Source: Diacronema lutheri
Taxonomy: Eukaryota > Haptophyta > Pavlovophyceae > Pavlovales > Pavlovaceae
Length of the DNA: 64,000 bases
Reading direction: 5' to 3'
Assembly (NCBI GenBank): GCA_019448385.1
Contig: JAGTXO010000004.1
Coordinates: forward strand, 1,612,001-1,676,000
The position numbers and the translations under genes were made by a program. Shown here in pieces: positions 11,619-19,833 of this stretch; position 1 is the first letter of the stretch, and every line of letters starts with the position of its first letter. Below the pieces are notes generated by a model, which saw only the letters and a program-made list of their open reading frames with translations, was not told the origin of the DNA and did not search any database.

Positions 11619-11746
11619 GGTGCGGCGTAACCGTCGGCACGCACGCGGGAGGGAATGGCCCGGAGACTCTGCGAATGGCGGACGTCGGGTCGGGACCGCG
11701 GACCGCCCCCCCGACAATGCTACGACCGTACGAGCGCATGGCGAGA

Positions 11747-13081
11747 TCAGAGCTCGGCGTAGCTATGCACCAGCTGCTCCAGCTGCGCGAGCCGCATCGC
11801 GAGCTCGTCGGCGCCCATCCCGTGCCGCTCGTACTGGTGCACATACGCGCGCTCGGCGAAGAGCGCGCACGCGCGCGTGGCGAGCCGCCGGAGCGGCGGC
11901 AGCACGAGCTGCGAGTTGGAGACGAGCACGGCCGCACGGTCCTGCGGGCTGAGCGGCCGCTCGTTCGCAGAGACGAGCAGCGGCGACGCGCCCGCCCACG
12001 GCGCATATAAGCGCTCCCGCGCGAGCGAGCCTACGTCGGCCTCGCGCGCGCCGGCGCCGCGCAGGACGAGCCAGTGTGCGAGCGCCCGGGAGCGCGGCTG
12101 CGAGACGCCGCCGTCGGGCGCGCCCGACCAGTCGATCGCGTCCTCGGTGCGCCCGTCCGTCGCCGCCATCTGCGCGAGCGGGCGCAGCACAGCGGTCCAC
12201 CTGTTCGCCGTGTGACCGAGCGACCTGACTGGCGTCTGTGGCACAAGTCGCGCGCAGAGCAGCCGGTATGCGGGATGCGCGCACAGATGCGCGAGCGGCT
12301 CGGCGAGCAGCGAGAACGCCGCGCCGGGCCGCGCGCCGCCCGCCGGCCCGCCGCCGCCGTCCGCGCGCGGCGCGGACGGTGCGAGGAGCGGCGCGAGGTG
12401 GCGCGCGATCAGCCTGTTGAGGTCGTCGTGCGACGGGCGCGGGAGCTTGAGGACGCGTTCGCACAGCTGCTGCATCGAGTCATTCTCGAGCAGCACCACC
12501 CCATCTGCGCTCTCGGCGAGCGCGGCGAGCGAGAGCGCCACATTGTACGGCTGCACTGCGACGTCGCCGCGCTCGCTCGGCCAGATCGCGCCGCTCACGA
12601 CGGCGAGCTCGGGCCACTCATCGCGCACCGTCGCGGCGATGTGCGCGCCAACGCCCGAGCCCGTGCCACCCGCGAGCGCCTGGTAGATGAGCACGCCGCC
12701 CGCCCGCTCTGCGGCCTCGAGCTCAGCGCGGATGAGCTCGGTCACGGCCTGCGCGCATCGCGGCCCGTGCTCGTAGTAGCCGTGCGCCCAGTTGTTGCCC
12801 GAGCCGCCTTGCTCGCAGTGCGTGCGCCCGGCGGCGTACGACCATCGCCCCGTCGCGCCCGCCGCCGCCGTCACGTCGCGCACCGCCTTGGGCTCCATGT
12901 CGACGAGCACGGCGCGCGCGATCGCCGGCTCGTCGCCCGACAAGCCGCCGCGCGTCGGCGCGCGCGGCGCGCGGAAGAAGCGCTCGTCGGCGCCGGCGTC
13001 GTGCATCAACGCGTCGAGCACGCGCATTCCCACCTGGTTGCCGCACTGGCCCACCTGCACCGTCACCACCGCCGCCATCAC
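11747..13081 (-). CDS. TUBD1: Delta-tubulin
   Basis: A single exon of 444 residues. It opens MMAAVVTVQVGQCGNQVG, the tubulin N-terminal nucleotide loop, and contains the glycine-rich GTP-binding signature LAGGTGSGVGAHIAATVRD. The C-terminus, AYVHQYERHGMGADELAMRLAQLEQLVHSYAEL, resembles the delta family (VHQY...; ...LEQ...Y..L) and lacks the acidic EExY tail of alpha/beta tubulin. Length is close to the family norm, with small insertions (for example after LAPLLAPSAP). Delta-tubulin is needed for triplet microtubules in basal bodies and centrioles, so the organism should be flagellated at some stage. The gene lies 128 bases downstream of nothing on its own strand but 109 bases head-to-head with acyl-CoA oxidase. 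No introns, unlike most neighbours. Confidence 0.9.
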   Translation of the reverse strand: MMAAVVTVQVGQCGNQVGMRVLDALMHDAGADERFFRAPRAPTRGGLSGDEPAIARAVLVDMEPKAVRDVTAAAGATGRWSYAAGRTHCEQGGSGNNWAHGYYEHGPRCAQAVTELIRAELEAAERAGGVLIYQALAGGTGSGVGAHIAATVRDEWPELAVVSGAIWPSERGDVAVQPYNVALSLAALAESADGVVLLENDSMQQLCERVLKLPRPSHDDLNRLIARHLAPLLAPSAPRADGGGGPAGGARPGAAFSLLAEPLAHLCAHPAYRLLCARLVPQTPVRSLGHTANRWTAVLRPLAQMAATDGRTEDAIDWSGAPDGGVSQPRSRALAHWLVLRGAGAREADVGSLARERLYAPWAGASPLLVSANERPLSPQDRAAVLVSNSQLVLPPLRRLATRACALFAERAYVHQYERHGMGADELAMRLAQLEQLVHSYAEL

Positions 13082-13190
13082 GCGCGCCGGCGGGCCGTCC
13101 GTGTTTCCCGCGCGATCCGCCTATCACGGCGCCATCGCGCGCCCCCCCCCGGTGCGCCAAAGGCGGTCGATCCGAGCGGCCTCGTGCGCG
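13082..13190. promoter_or_regulatory. Probable bidirectional promoter, TUBD1 / acyl-CoA oxidase
   Basis: This 109-base gap separates two divergent start codons. It is GC-rich, has a C-run at 13142-13150, and shows no clear TATA box. Inferred from geometry only. Confidence 0.5.
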
Positions 13191-15344
13191 ATGGGCGAGA
13201 AGGAGATGCCGCAGACCTCGCGCGACCTCGAGGCGGAGCGCGCGCGCACGTCGTTCGCGCCGACCGAGCTGAACGTGTTGCTCCGTGGTGATGCGCACAC
13301 GGTCGAGGCGCGCCACCGCCTGCTCGCGCGCATCGCGGCCGATCCGTTGCTCGGCGAGGGCCGCCTGGACGATTCTTTTCTCTCGCGCGCCGAGCGGTTC
13401 GACAAGTCGCTCGCGCGGATGCGGCGCGTGCACGAGCTCGGGCTACCAAAGGACGAAGCGTTCGTCGCGACGCGCCTCTTCCGCGAGGGTGGCGCGCTCG
13501 ACAAGGCCGGGGGCTTCGGCCTGCACACGGGCATGTTTGTGCCAACGATCGAGCTGCTTGGCTCGGACGAGCAGCGCGCGACGTGGCTGCCGCTCGCGCG
13601 TTCGTGCGCGATCCTCGGCGCGTACGCGCAGACGGAGCTGGCGCACGGCACGAACCTGGCGCGCCTCGAGACGACCGCCACCTTCGACCCGCGCTCCGAC
13701 ACCTTCGAGCTGCACTCGCCGACCGTCGGCTCGATCAAGTGGTGGCCGGGCGGGCTGGGCAAGTGGGCGACGCACGCGGTCGTGATGGCGCAGCTCACGA
13801 CGGCGGATGGCAAGGCGCGAGGGCAGCAGTCGTTCATCGTGCAGCTGCGCGACCTGCGCACCCACCTCCCCCTGCCCGGCATCGAGCTCGGCGACATTGG
13901 CCCCAAGATGGGTTACGACCGCGTCGACAATGGCTTCCTCCGGCTGTGCAGGGTGCGCGTGCCGCGCGCGCACATGCTCTGCCGGCACGCGCAGGTGCGC
14001 GCGGACGGCTCGTTCGTGCTGAGCTCGGACAACCCGCGCGCCGTGTACGGCACGATGCTCTTCATCCGCGTCTACCTCGTCGAGGAGGCGTCGCTCGCAC
14101 TGCAGCACGCGACGACGATCGCCGCACGCTACTCGGCGGTGCGGCGGCAGGGCGGCGCGCCCACCGGCGCGGCGGATGGCGGCGGCGAGACGCGGCCGCC
14201 GCCGCTTGAGCGCGCGGTCCTCGACTACCAGACGCAGCAAACGCGCCTGCTCCCGCTCATCGCCGCTGCGTACGCCGTCCACTTTGCGGCCGGCGCGCTG
14301 CGCGTGCGGTACGACCTGTTCCGCGCGTCGCAGGACGTGCGCACGCTGCCCGACCTGCACGCGACGTCGGCGGCGCTCAAGTCATTCACCACCTCCCTCG
14401 CGGCGAGCGGCGTCGAGACGTGCCGCCTGCTGTGCGGCGGCCATGGCTACTCGCACGCGTCGGGTCTTCCCGCGCTTTATGCCGAGTTCGCGCCCTCGCA
14501 GACGTACGAGGGCGACAACCCGGTGATGCTGCTCCAGGCGGCGCGTTGGATCGTCAAGCAGCTCGGCGCGGGCGCGGCGCGGCAGGGCGAAGGCGGAGCC
14601 GCGCGCGACGCGCCCGACACGCGCGGCCGGTCGCCGCCCGACGGCGCGGCGCGCGGGGCGGCGGCCGTGCTCGCCGATCCGGGGGCCTACCTGCGCGACG
14701 CAGGCCGGGCGGTCGAGCGCGCGTCTGCGCCCTACGATGGCTCGCCGGCTGAGCTCGGCGGCAGCGCAGCCGCGCAGTTGTGCGCGCTGCGCGAGGCGGC
14801 GCGTGTGCTCGCCGTGCGCGCGGCAGCGGCGCTGCACGCGCACGTGCGGTCGGGCGGCGCGCCGTACGAGGTGGCGTGGAGCGAGCGCGCGTCGGCCGAC
14901 CTGCTCGAAGCCGCGCGCGCGCACGCCCGCTACCTCCTCGCCGCGTGCTTCGATGCGGCGGTGGTCGAGGCGCACGCAGCGCGCGCGGCGTCGCGCGCCA
15001 CGCTCGGTGCGCTCGGCGCGCTGCGCGACCTGCACGTGCTGAGCGCGTGCGACGAGGGCTGCGCGCGCGTGCTCCTCGAGTCGCGCTACCTGACGCCCGA
15101 GCACACGCTCGCGCTGCGCGCGCGGCTGCTCGAGCTGCTGCCCGCCGTGCGGCGCGACGCGGTGGGCCTCGTCGACGCCTTTGGCCTCACCGACCTCGAG
15201 CTTAACTCCGTGCTCGGGCGTGCCGACGGCAACGTGTACGAGCACATGCTCGCGTGGGCGAGGCGCTCGCCGCTCAACGCGACGCACGTGCTCGAGGGCT
15301 TTGAGCGGCACGTGCGCCCGATCATGGGCAAATGCACGCTCTGA
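13191..15344 (+). CDS. Acyl-CoA oxidase (peroxisomal beta-oxidation)
   Basis: A single exon of 717 residues starting MGEKEMPQTSRDLEAERA. It catalyses FAD-dependent alpha,beta-desaturation of acyl-CoA, giving trans-2-enoyl-CoA and H2O2. Evidence: the flavin-loop signature GAYAQTELAHGTNLARLET near residue 143, the middle-domain LGDIGPKMGYDRVDNGFLRL, and the catalytic-base region CRLLCGGHGYSHASGLP...QTYEGDNPVML near residue 437, where the Glu of YEGDN is the expected base. The C-terminal ACOX domain follows after an Ala/Gly/Pro-rich linker. Length fits the family (650-720). The C-terminus reads GKCTL, not a canonical SKL-type peroxisomal signal; import might use a weak PTS1 or another route. The frame is open upstream of the chosen Met, but that stretch overlaps the divergent delta-tubulin gene. 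Confidence 0.92.
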   Translation: MGEKEMPQTSRDLEAERARTSFAPTELNVLLRGDAHTVEARHRLLARIAADPLLGEGRLDDSFLSRAERFDKSLARMRRVHELGLPKDEAFVATRLFREGGALDKAGGFGLHTGMFVPTIELLGSDEQRATWLPLARSCAILGAYAQTELAHGTNLARLETTATFDPRSDTFELHSPTVGSIKWWPGGLGKWATHAVVMAQLTTADGKARGQQSFIVQLRDLRTHLPLPGIELGDIGPKMGYDRVDNGFLRLCRVRVPRAHMLCRHAQVRADGSFVLSSDNPRAVYGTMLFIRVYLVEEASLALQHATTIAARYSAVRRQGGAPTGAADGGGETRPPPLERAVLDYQTQQTRLLPLIAAAYAVHFAAGALRVRYDLFRASQDVRTLPDLHATSAALKSFTTSLAASGVETCRLLCGGHGYSHASGLPALYAEFAPSQTYEGDNPVMLLQAARWIVKQLGAGAARQGEGGAARDAPDTRGRSPPDGAARGAAAVLADPGAYLRDAGRAVERASAPYDGSPAELGGSAAAQLCALREAARVLAVRAAAALHAHVRSGGAPYEVAWSERASADLLEAARAHARYLLAACFDAAVVEAHAARAASRATLGALGALRDLHVLSACDEGCARVLLESRYLTPEHTLALRARLLELLPAVRRDAVGLVDAFGLTDLELNSVLGRADGNVYEHMLAWARRSPLNATHVLEGFERHVRPIMGKCTL

Positions 15345-15430
15345 AAGCGATCACCGTGGCAGGCTTTTGCACAAAGCGTACAGTCGCGATGGATGGGTAC
15401 AGCTCTTGCAGGCCCGTACGGTCGGGCCCG

Positions 15431-16054
15431 TCACAGCCCGTCCCCGTCCGCCATCCAGCTGTCCTCGTCCATCCCGCGGCAACGCGCAGCGTCGTCATCG
15501 TCGTCATCGTCGTCCCACACCGCCGCGCCGATCGCGTCCGCGGCGGGCTCGCGGTAGTGTCCAAAGTTCTCGCTCTCCTCCTTGGGCGGAATGATGTGCA
15601 CCTTGTTGAATGGCGAGAAGCGCAATGACACCGCCTTCTTGAGCCGGATTGGTGTCGGCGTCCCGTTCTCGCCATACGACGACTCGCGCCGCAAAATGCT
15701 CGCGCCGCCCATCCGGTTGGCGCCAGAGAAGGCGTTGTTGGACTGCGCGAGCGGCGTGCCGATCACGAGTGGCGAGAGCAGACTCGGCGACACGCGCTTC
15801 GTTGGCGACGTGACGTTGACTTCCTCATCGTGGAACAGGCCCACGCCGCACACGCGCCCCTGCCGCCCCTCGCGGTGCGCCGCCTCTAGCCGCTGCTCGA
15901 GGACGCCACGCTTGCCCGCGGCGTTGATGCCGAGCGAGAGGCAGAGCTGCTGCAGGTCGCGGTACGACCAGCTCTCGTCGCTCGTGAAGAGCCCCGGGTT
16001 GAGAGAGAAGTAGGTCTGGGCGAGTGCCGACGCCGACCCGGCGCGTGTTCGCAT
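15431..16054 (-). CDS. SAP-domain-like protein, function unknown
   Basis: One exon of 207 residues. The N-terminal third holds a helix-turn-helix reading SWSYRDLQQLCLSLGINAAG then KRGVLEQRLEAAH, which fits the SAP motif found in DNA- or RNA-binding nuclear proteins. The middle is polar (NVTSPTKRVSPSLLSPLVIG) with Ser-Pro sites. A compact conserved-looking patch, VSLRFSPFNKVHIIPP, precedes an acidic run of eight Asp and a C-terminal MDEDSWMADGDGL. I do not know the family. It converges on acyl-CoA oxidase (86 bases) and diverges from the J-protein (65 bases), so its promoter is probably shared with the latter. Confidence 0.65.
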   Translation of the reverse strand: MRTRAGSASALAQTYFSLNPGLFTSDESWSYRDLQQLCLSLGINAAGKRGVLEQRLEAAHREGRQGRVCGVGLFHDEEVNVTSPTKRVSPSLLSPLVIGTPLAQSNNAFSGANRMGGASILRRESSYGENGTPTPIRLKKAVSLRFSPFNKVHIIPPKEESENFGHYREPAADAIGAAVWDDDDDDDDAARCRGMDEDSWMADGDGL

Positions 16055-16119
16055 CGGGCCGTTTCACGACTCGCGCCCACTATGCAATCCCCGAAATCCC
16101 GTCTTGGGACGGAGCAGGG

Positions 16120-17004
16120 ATGGCGGCGAGAGCCGCGGGCGCGGCACGAGCATCTCTGTCGACTGGCTCTCGGCTGCCGTGGGCGCTGCGCCCGCCATCA
16201 GCCATCTGGCGCCACGCGCGCCTGCCGGCGTTTTGCCCGCCTTCCAGCCCGCCGCAGCCCGCCGCCAGCGTGTGCCGGCGCGCGGGCCGCTGGCTGTCGA
16301 GCCGAGCCGGCGACCTGTACGCCGCACTCGGCGTGGGCCGTCGCGCAACGACCGAGGAGATCAAGATGGCCTACTACCGCGAGGCGAAGAAGAACCACCC
16401 CGATCTGAACCCGTCGCGCGACGCCGCGATCCGCTTCCGGCAGGTGGCCGAGGCGTACGAGGTGCTCAAGGATCCGGCGCGGAGGCGATCATACGACCTC
16501 GGCGGCTCAGGCGCGCCCAGCGGCGGGATGGGCGGCTCGGCGGACTGGCAGGACGTGGATCCGATGCGCGTCTTCCGCACCGTGTGGCGCGACTTTGGCC
16601 TCGGCGACCTCGAGCTCTACCTCAAGCGCGTCAGTCAGGAGGGCACCGACGCGTTCGCGGCGGCGACGGACGGGCGGCGCGATTTTGGGCCTGCCAAGCG
16701 CTTCGCGTCGGATCACCGCGGGGTCATCCTCACGACGGTCGTCCCGCTCTTGCTCGTGCTGCGGTACCCCGCAGCTGCATTCGCTGCCGCGCGCGGCGGG
16801 CTGCTCGTGGCGCTTGGAGCGTTCCGTTTCATCCCGCACGAGCTGCGCTACCAGCTGCTCAGCAGGGCGTGGCTGGCAGCGGTCTCGTACCTCGAGCGGA
16901 TGAGCAAGGAGAGCGCCGGTTCGGAACGCCGCCCACGGCCGCCGTCGGGCCCTGGCAGCGGCGTGGGTGGCGACGGCGGCGAGCAAACTGGGCGCCGGCC
17001 TTGA
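16120..17004 (+). CDS. J-domain (DnaJ/Hsp40) protein, probably mitochondrial
   Basis: One exon of 294 residues. Residues 1-60 are rich in Arg, Ala and Ser with no acidic residues (MAARAAGAARASLSTGSRLP), typical of an organellar targeting peptide. Residues ~64-125 are a J-domain: DLYAALGVGRRATTEEIKMA, then the HPD tripeptide at 93-95 and EAYEVLKDPARRRSYD. A short Gly-rich segment follows, then WQDVDPMRVFRTVWRDFGLGD and a hydrophobic stretch VILTTVVPLLLVLRYPAAAF that could be a membrane helix. No zinc-finger or C-terminal DnaJ substrate domain, so it is a type III J-protein recruiting an organellar Hsp70. I chose the Met at 16120 because an upstream in-frame ATG at 16024 lies inside the divergent SAP gene. 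Confidence 0.82.
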   Translation: MAARAAGAARASLSTGSRLPWALRPPSAIWRHARLPAFCPPSSPPQPAASVCRRAGRWLSSRAGDLYAALGVGRRATTEEIKMAYYREAKKNHPDLNPSRDAAIRFRQVAEAYEVLKDPARRRSYDLGGSGAPSGGMGGSADWQDVDPMRVFRTVWRDFGLGDLELYLKRVSQEGTDAFAAATDGRRDFGPAKRFASDHRGVILTTVVPLLLVLRYPAAAFAAARGGLLVALGAFRFIPHELRYQLLSRAWLAAVSYLERMSKESAGSERRPRPPSGPGSGVGGDGGEQTGRRP

Positions 17005-17241
17005 CGAAACGTCACTCTCTCCGTGCACCCCACCCCGTGCCGCTCACACGAGTTTGTGCCACCGCAGCCCACATGCGTCGTTGCGAGCGCGATCCGAGCA
17101 TGATGAGCGACGCCTCACTGCCGGCTGACTGCACGGCAGAGCTTCATGCTCGGTGCCTGCTCGCGTGATTGCGCTTATGAGGTCATCGTCGCGCAATTTG
17201 CTTTCGCACACAACGCCGGCGAGAGCAAGCTGTGGCGCACT

Positions 17242-18063
17242 TCACCTATACATACCGTCGTCAACGTCGCGTGTGGAATGTGATGACATGAGGTGCTCCT
17301 CGGGGCAGCGCACCGCCTCTGCCGCGCAGCCAGAGAGGACGGCGAGGTGTACATCTGCGCCAGCGTCTGCGGGACTGACGCACACGCACTGCACCGGCGA
17401 GCCCTCTAGCGCGAGCTCGCGCGGCACGTGGCCGGGTTCGGCGCACCACCGCGTGCGGTGCCCGTCCGCCGCGACCTCGGCGCTGCACGCCGGCAGGCCG
17501 GCAGCGCGCCGCCGCGCCTGCGCCGCCTGCTCGGCGCGCCGGGCCGTTGCTGCGCGCTCGAGCGCGACGGCAAGCGCGGGCGTGGGCTCTCCAGCCTCGT
17601 CGTAGAAGGCACCGCCCACAAGCGTCCCCTCGCGCGTGTACACCTCGTGCTTCTCGTAAAAGGAGCGCCAGCCGGCGACGGCGAGGAACTCATCGTCGCG
17701 CTCGAACGCGCTGAGGTCGTCCGTCAGGTCGGCCGACGAGTTGCCCGTCACGAAGGCCTTGGACGCGTCGCGTCCGACGAAGTAGGCGTACTCCATGCCC
17801 GTGCCGTAAAATTGGGCTCCGGCGCTCACGTCGTACACCTCGCCAAGCACCGCGAGGAGCAGAGCGCCGTCGGCGACGCCGCGTTCAGCGAGCTCCGCGC
17901 GCGTGAAGCGGTGGTTACGCGGTGCTCGCTTTGGTGGCGGCGGCGGCGGCGGCGGTGGCGGCGGCAGCGTCTTGGCCGCGCCGCGCCTCGTCCCGATGCT
18001 GATCATCTTGGCGCACGCGAGCGCGACGAGCACCGCTGCGACCGTCGAGCGGACGTCGGCCAT
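17242..18063 (-). CDS. Cytochrome-b5-like heme-binding protein, neuferricin/CYB5D2 type
   Basis: 273 residues. An N-terminal signal anchor (VRSTVAAVLVALACAKMISI) is followed by a poly-Pro spacer. The heme/steroid-binding domain reads FTRAELAERGVADGALLLAV, LGEVYDVSAGAQFYGTGMEY, FVGRDASKAFVTGNSSADLTDD and LAVAGWRSFYEKHEVYTREG. The Tyr and Asp pattern fits the MAPR/neuferricin branch rather than classical His-Pro-Gly-Gly b5. After GGAFYDEAGEPTPALAVALE there is a Cys-rich C-terminal tail with about seven Cys. Family members act in the secretory pathway or outside the cell and bind heme. The frame upstream of the Met stays open into the Mpv17/EF-hand gene, so a fused transcript cannot be excluded, but the clean signal anchor argues for an independent start. 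Confidence 0.82.
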   Translation of the reverse strand: MADVRSTVAAVLVALACAKMISIGTRRGAAKTLPPPPPPPPPPPKRAPRNHRFTRAELAERGVADGALLLAVLGEVYDVSAGAQFYGTGMEYAYFVGRDASKAFVTGNSSADLTDDLSAFERDDEFLAVAGWRSFYEKHEVYTREGTLVGGAFYDEAGEPTPALAVALERAATARRAEQAAQARRRAAGLPACSAEVAADGHRTRWCAEPGHVPRELALEGSPVQCVCVSPADAGADVHLAVLSGCAAEAVRCPEEHLMSSHSTRDVDDGMYR

Positions 18064-18209
18064 CGCGATTCGCTCGCAATCTCGGACTGGCGCCGCATAG
18101 GCGGGGCCGGCCGGAGCCCGCCCGGAGGGCAGCCCGGCACGGCCCACGTGACGGCCCGAAGGAGCGGAGGCGACGGACGGTGGCAGGCGCTCACGCGCGG
18201 AAGACAAGC

Positions 18210-19670
18210 CTACGCGCAGTGACTGACGCGCTGAGCATGCCAAGCCCGACCGAGCATTTGCGCACAGCGGGTCTGCACGCTCGCACTGCCACTCTGCGTC
18301 GGACACGTGATTGTCGTCCGAGCGCAGCAGCGGGTCCAAGAGCGCGCTGGCCGCCGGCGCGCGCGTCTCAGCGCGCGGCGTGCGCGGCGCTGCGGCGGGC
18401 TCGAAGGCGAAGGCGGCGTGCGCGCCGTGCGCGAGCGGGCGGCCGCGCGCCTCCTCGAACGTGACAAAGCGCCACCACGCGTGCTCTTTGAGCCCTTCTC
18501 GAGCAGGTGCGCCCTGCGCGCGACCGCCGCCCTCCAAAGCCTCACCGCCTCGCCGCGCGCGCGCACGATCGCCTTGAACTCGGCGAGGTCGACGAAGCCG
18601 TCGACGGTCGTCACGTCCGCCGCTGCGATCATCATGTTCATCACAGCGCGCGCCGACGCGTCGATGCCGCGCCGCCGCGGCGCTGCGCGCAGCTCGAAGG
18701 CGTCGGTGGCTCCGTTGCTGTCGGACACCTTGAGGCGTCGGAGGTCGAACCCGGCGACAGCAACGGAGCCACCGCCTTGACCGAGTTCGACAGCAACGGT
18801 GCGCTTGACCGAACTCGGCGCCGAACTCGGACTCGACAGCAACGGTCAAGGTGGCTCCGTTGCTGTCACGGTCGAACTCGGCGAAGAGCGCCTCGAGCGC
18901 GCTGTCGTCCACGAACACGACGAGCGCCGCGACGGCGGATGCGCCGCTCATGGGCGCGCTCGCCGCGCCGGCGGCGCCGATCGCCAGGAAGCCGCTCGCG
19001 CGCAATATCCCAGCCGGTGCGGCATCTGCGATCGGCGGCAACGCCTGGTTGAACATGTACAGCTGGCAGCACGCACGCAGGCACAGTCGGTGGCGAGCGG
19101 CGCGCACGCCTGAGCGGCGCGCACAGCGCGCGCGTGCGCCCGCGGCGCGGCGCGGACCTGCCAGCCAAGCTGCATCGCGGCCATCGCGGCCATGTGAGTG
19201 GGGAGCAGAGCGGTCGGGGGCGCGGCAAAGCCGACAGAGTTGACGAGGGGCCAGACGGCGCAGTCATTGATCCACGTCGTCACAAACGTGCAGCACACCT
19301 CGCACGCCGCGTCGGACACGTCCTCTGCGCCCTGGTAGGCGGCGAGCGCCGGGAAGAGCACGTCGCCCTGCGTCGCGAACAGCAGCTGGTCGAGCGCGCA
19401 CTTTGCGAGCAGGATGTGCGTGCACGCGCCGCCGCCAGCAAGACGGTCGAGCGCACGGTACCAGACGGACATGAGCGCGCCCACCTCGAACGCACCGAGA
19501 GCGGCGATCGGGCCCGCGCGCGCTGCGTCGACGGCGCCGCCCGGCGCGCTGAGCTGCGTTGCCACTTCCGCCGCGCCGTAGACGCCAGCGCCGACGATGG
19601 AGTTGAGCGCGACAGGTTAGCGCTCGTACGCGGAGTAGACGCGCCGGCCGAAGCGCCGGAACACGGTCAT
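18210..19670 (-). pseudogene. Mpv17/PMP22-family protein with C-terminal EF-hands; possibly inactivated
   Basis: Exon 1 (19670-19158) starts MTVFRRFGRRVYSAYER and continues LNSIVGAGVYGAAEVATQLS, VWYRALDRL, KCALDQLLFA and DCAVWPLVNSVGFA, the Mpv17 pattern for a four-helix organelle membrane protein. After a 95-base phase-0 intron, exon 2 (from 19062) gives LYMFNQALPPIADAAPAG and then an EF-hand loop DRDSNGAT. Three oddities: codon 18 is TAA (19619-19617) exactly where Tyr is expected (YER-stop-PVALNS); the EF loop is split by 145 bases (18849-18705) bounded by 18-base direct repeats, resuming DAFELRAAP; and a further frame change near 18540 needs either a 53-base intron (18566-18514) or an indel. 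Downstream reads EGLKEHAWWRFVTFEEARG; the 3' end is unresolved. A second, degenerate EF-like loop (VTTVDGFVDLAE) is present. It could still be functional from MATQLS at 19565. Confidence 0.55.
18705..18867 (-). repeat. 145-base insertion with direct and inverted copies of an EF-hand coding segment
   Basis: On the minus strand GACAGCAACGGAGCCACC occurs at 18867-18850 and again at 18722-18705. Between them lie a full inverted copy (near 18774-18757) and two shorter inverted copies containing GTTGCTGTC. Removing one direct repeat plus the interior restores an intact EF loop (D-R-D-S-N-G-A-T-D-A-F-E). No GT...AG placement gives the same result. Confidence 0.75.
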
Positions 19671-19833
19671 CTGAGGCGCGCCAGCGGACCTGCTCCGCGC
19701 GTTGCCGCGCCCGTTCAAGGTCCCCTTGCGAAAAATACCGTTGCCCATCCGATATCATCATATCAACCACACGTCTTGTTTAAGTTGATTCTAACTAAGT
19801 ACTGCCACAATTGCCCACTCCAACACGGGGGAG
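19671..19833. promoter_or_regulatory. AT-richer divergent promoter, Mpv17-like / GAF gene
   Basis: This 163-base gap contains, at about 19738-19810, the only conspicuously AT-rich stretch nearby (tatcatcatatcaacc, gtttaagttgattctaac). It lies between two divergent starts. A core promoter for either gene is inferred; no TATA consensus is assigned. Confidence 0.5.

Noticed and set aside
19617-19619. TAA reassigned to Tyr in this organism
   Set aside because: TAA and the other stops terminate many genes here at expected positions, for example the WD40 gene ends in TAA.
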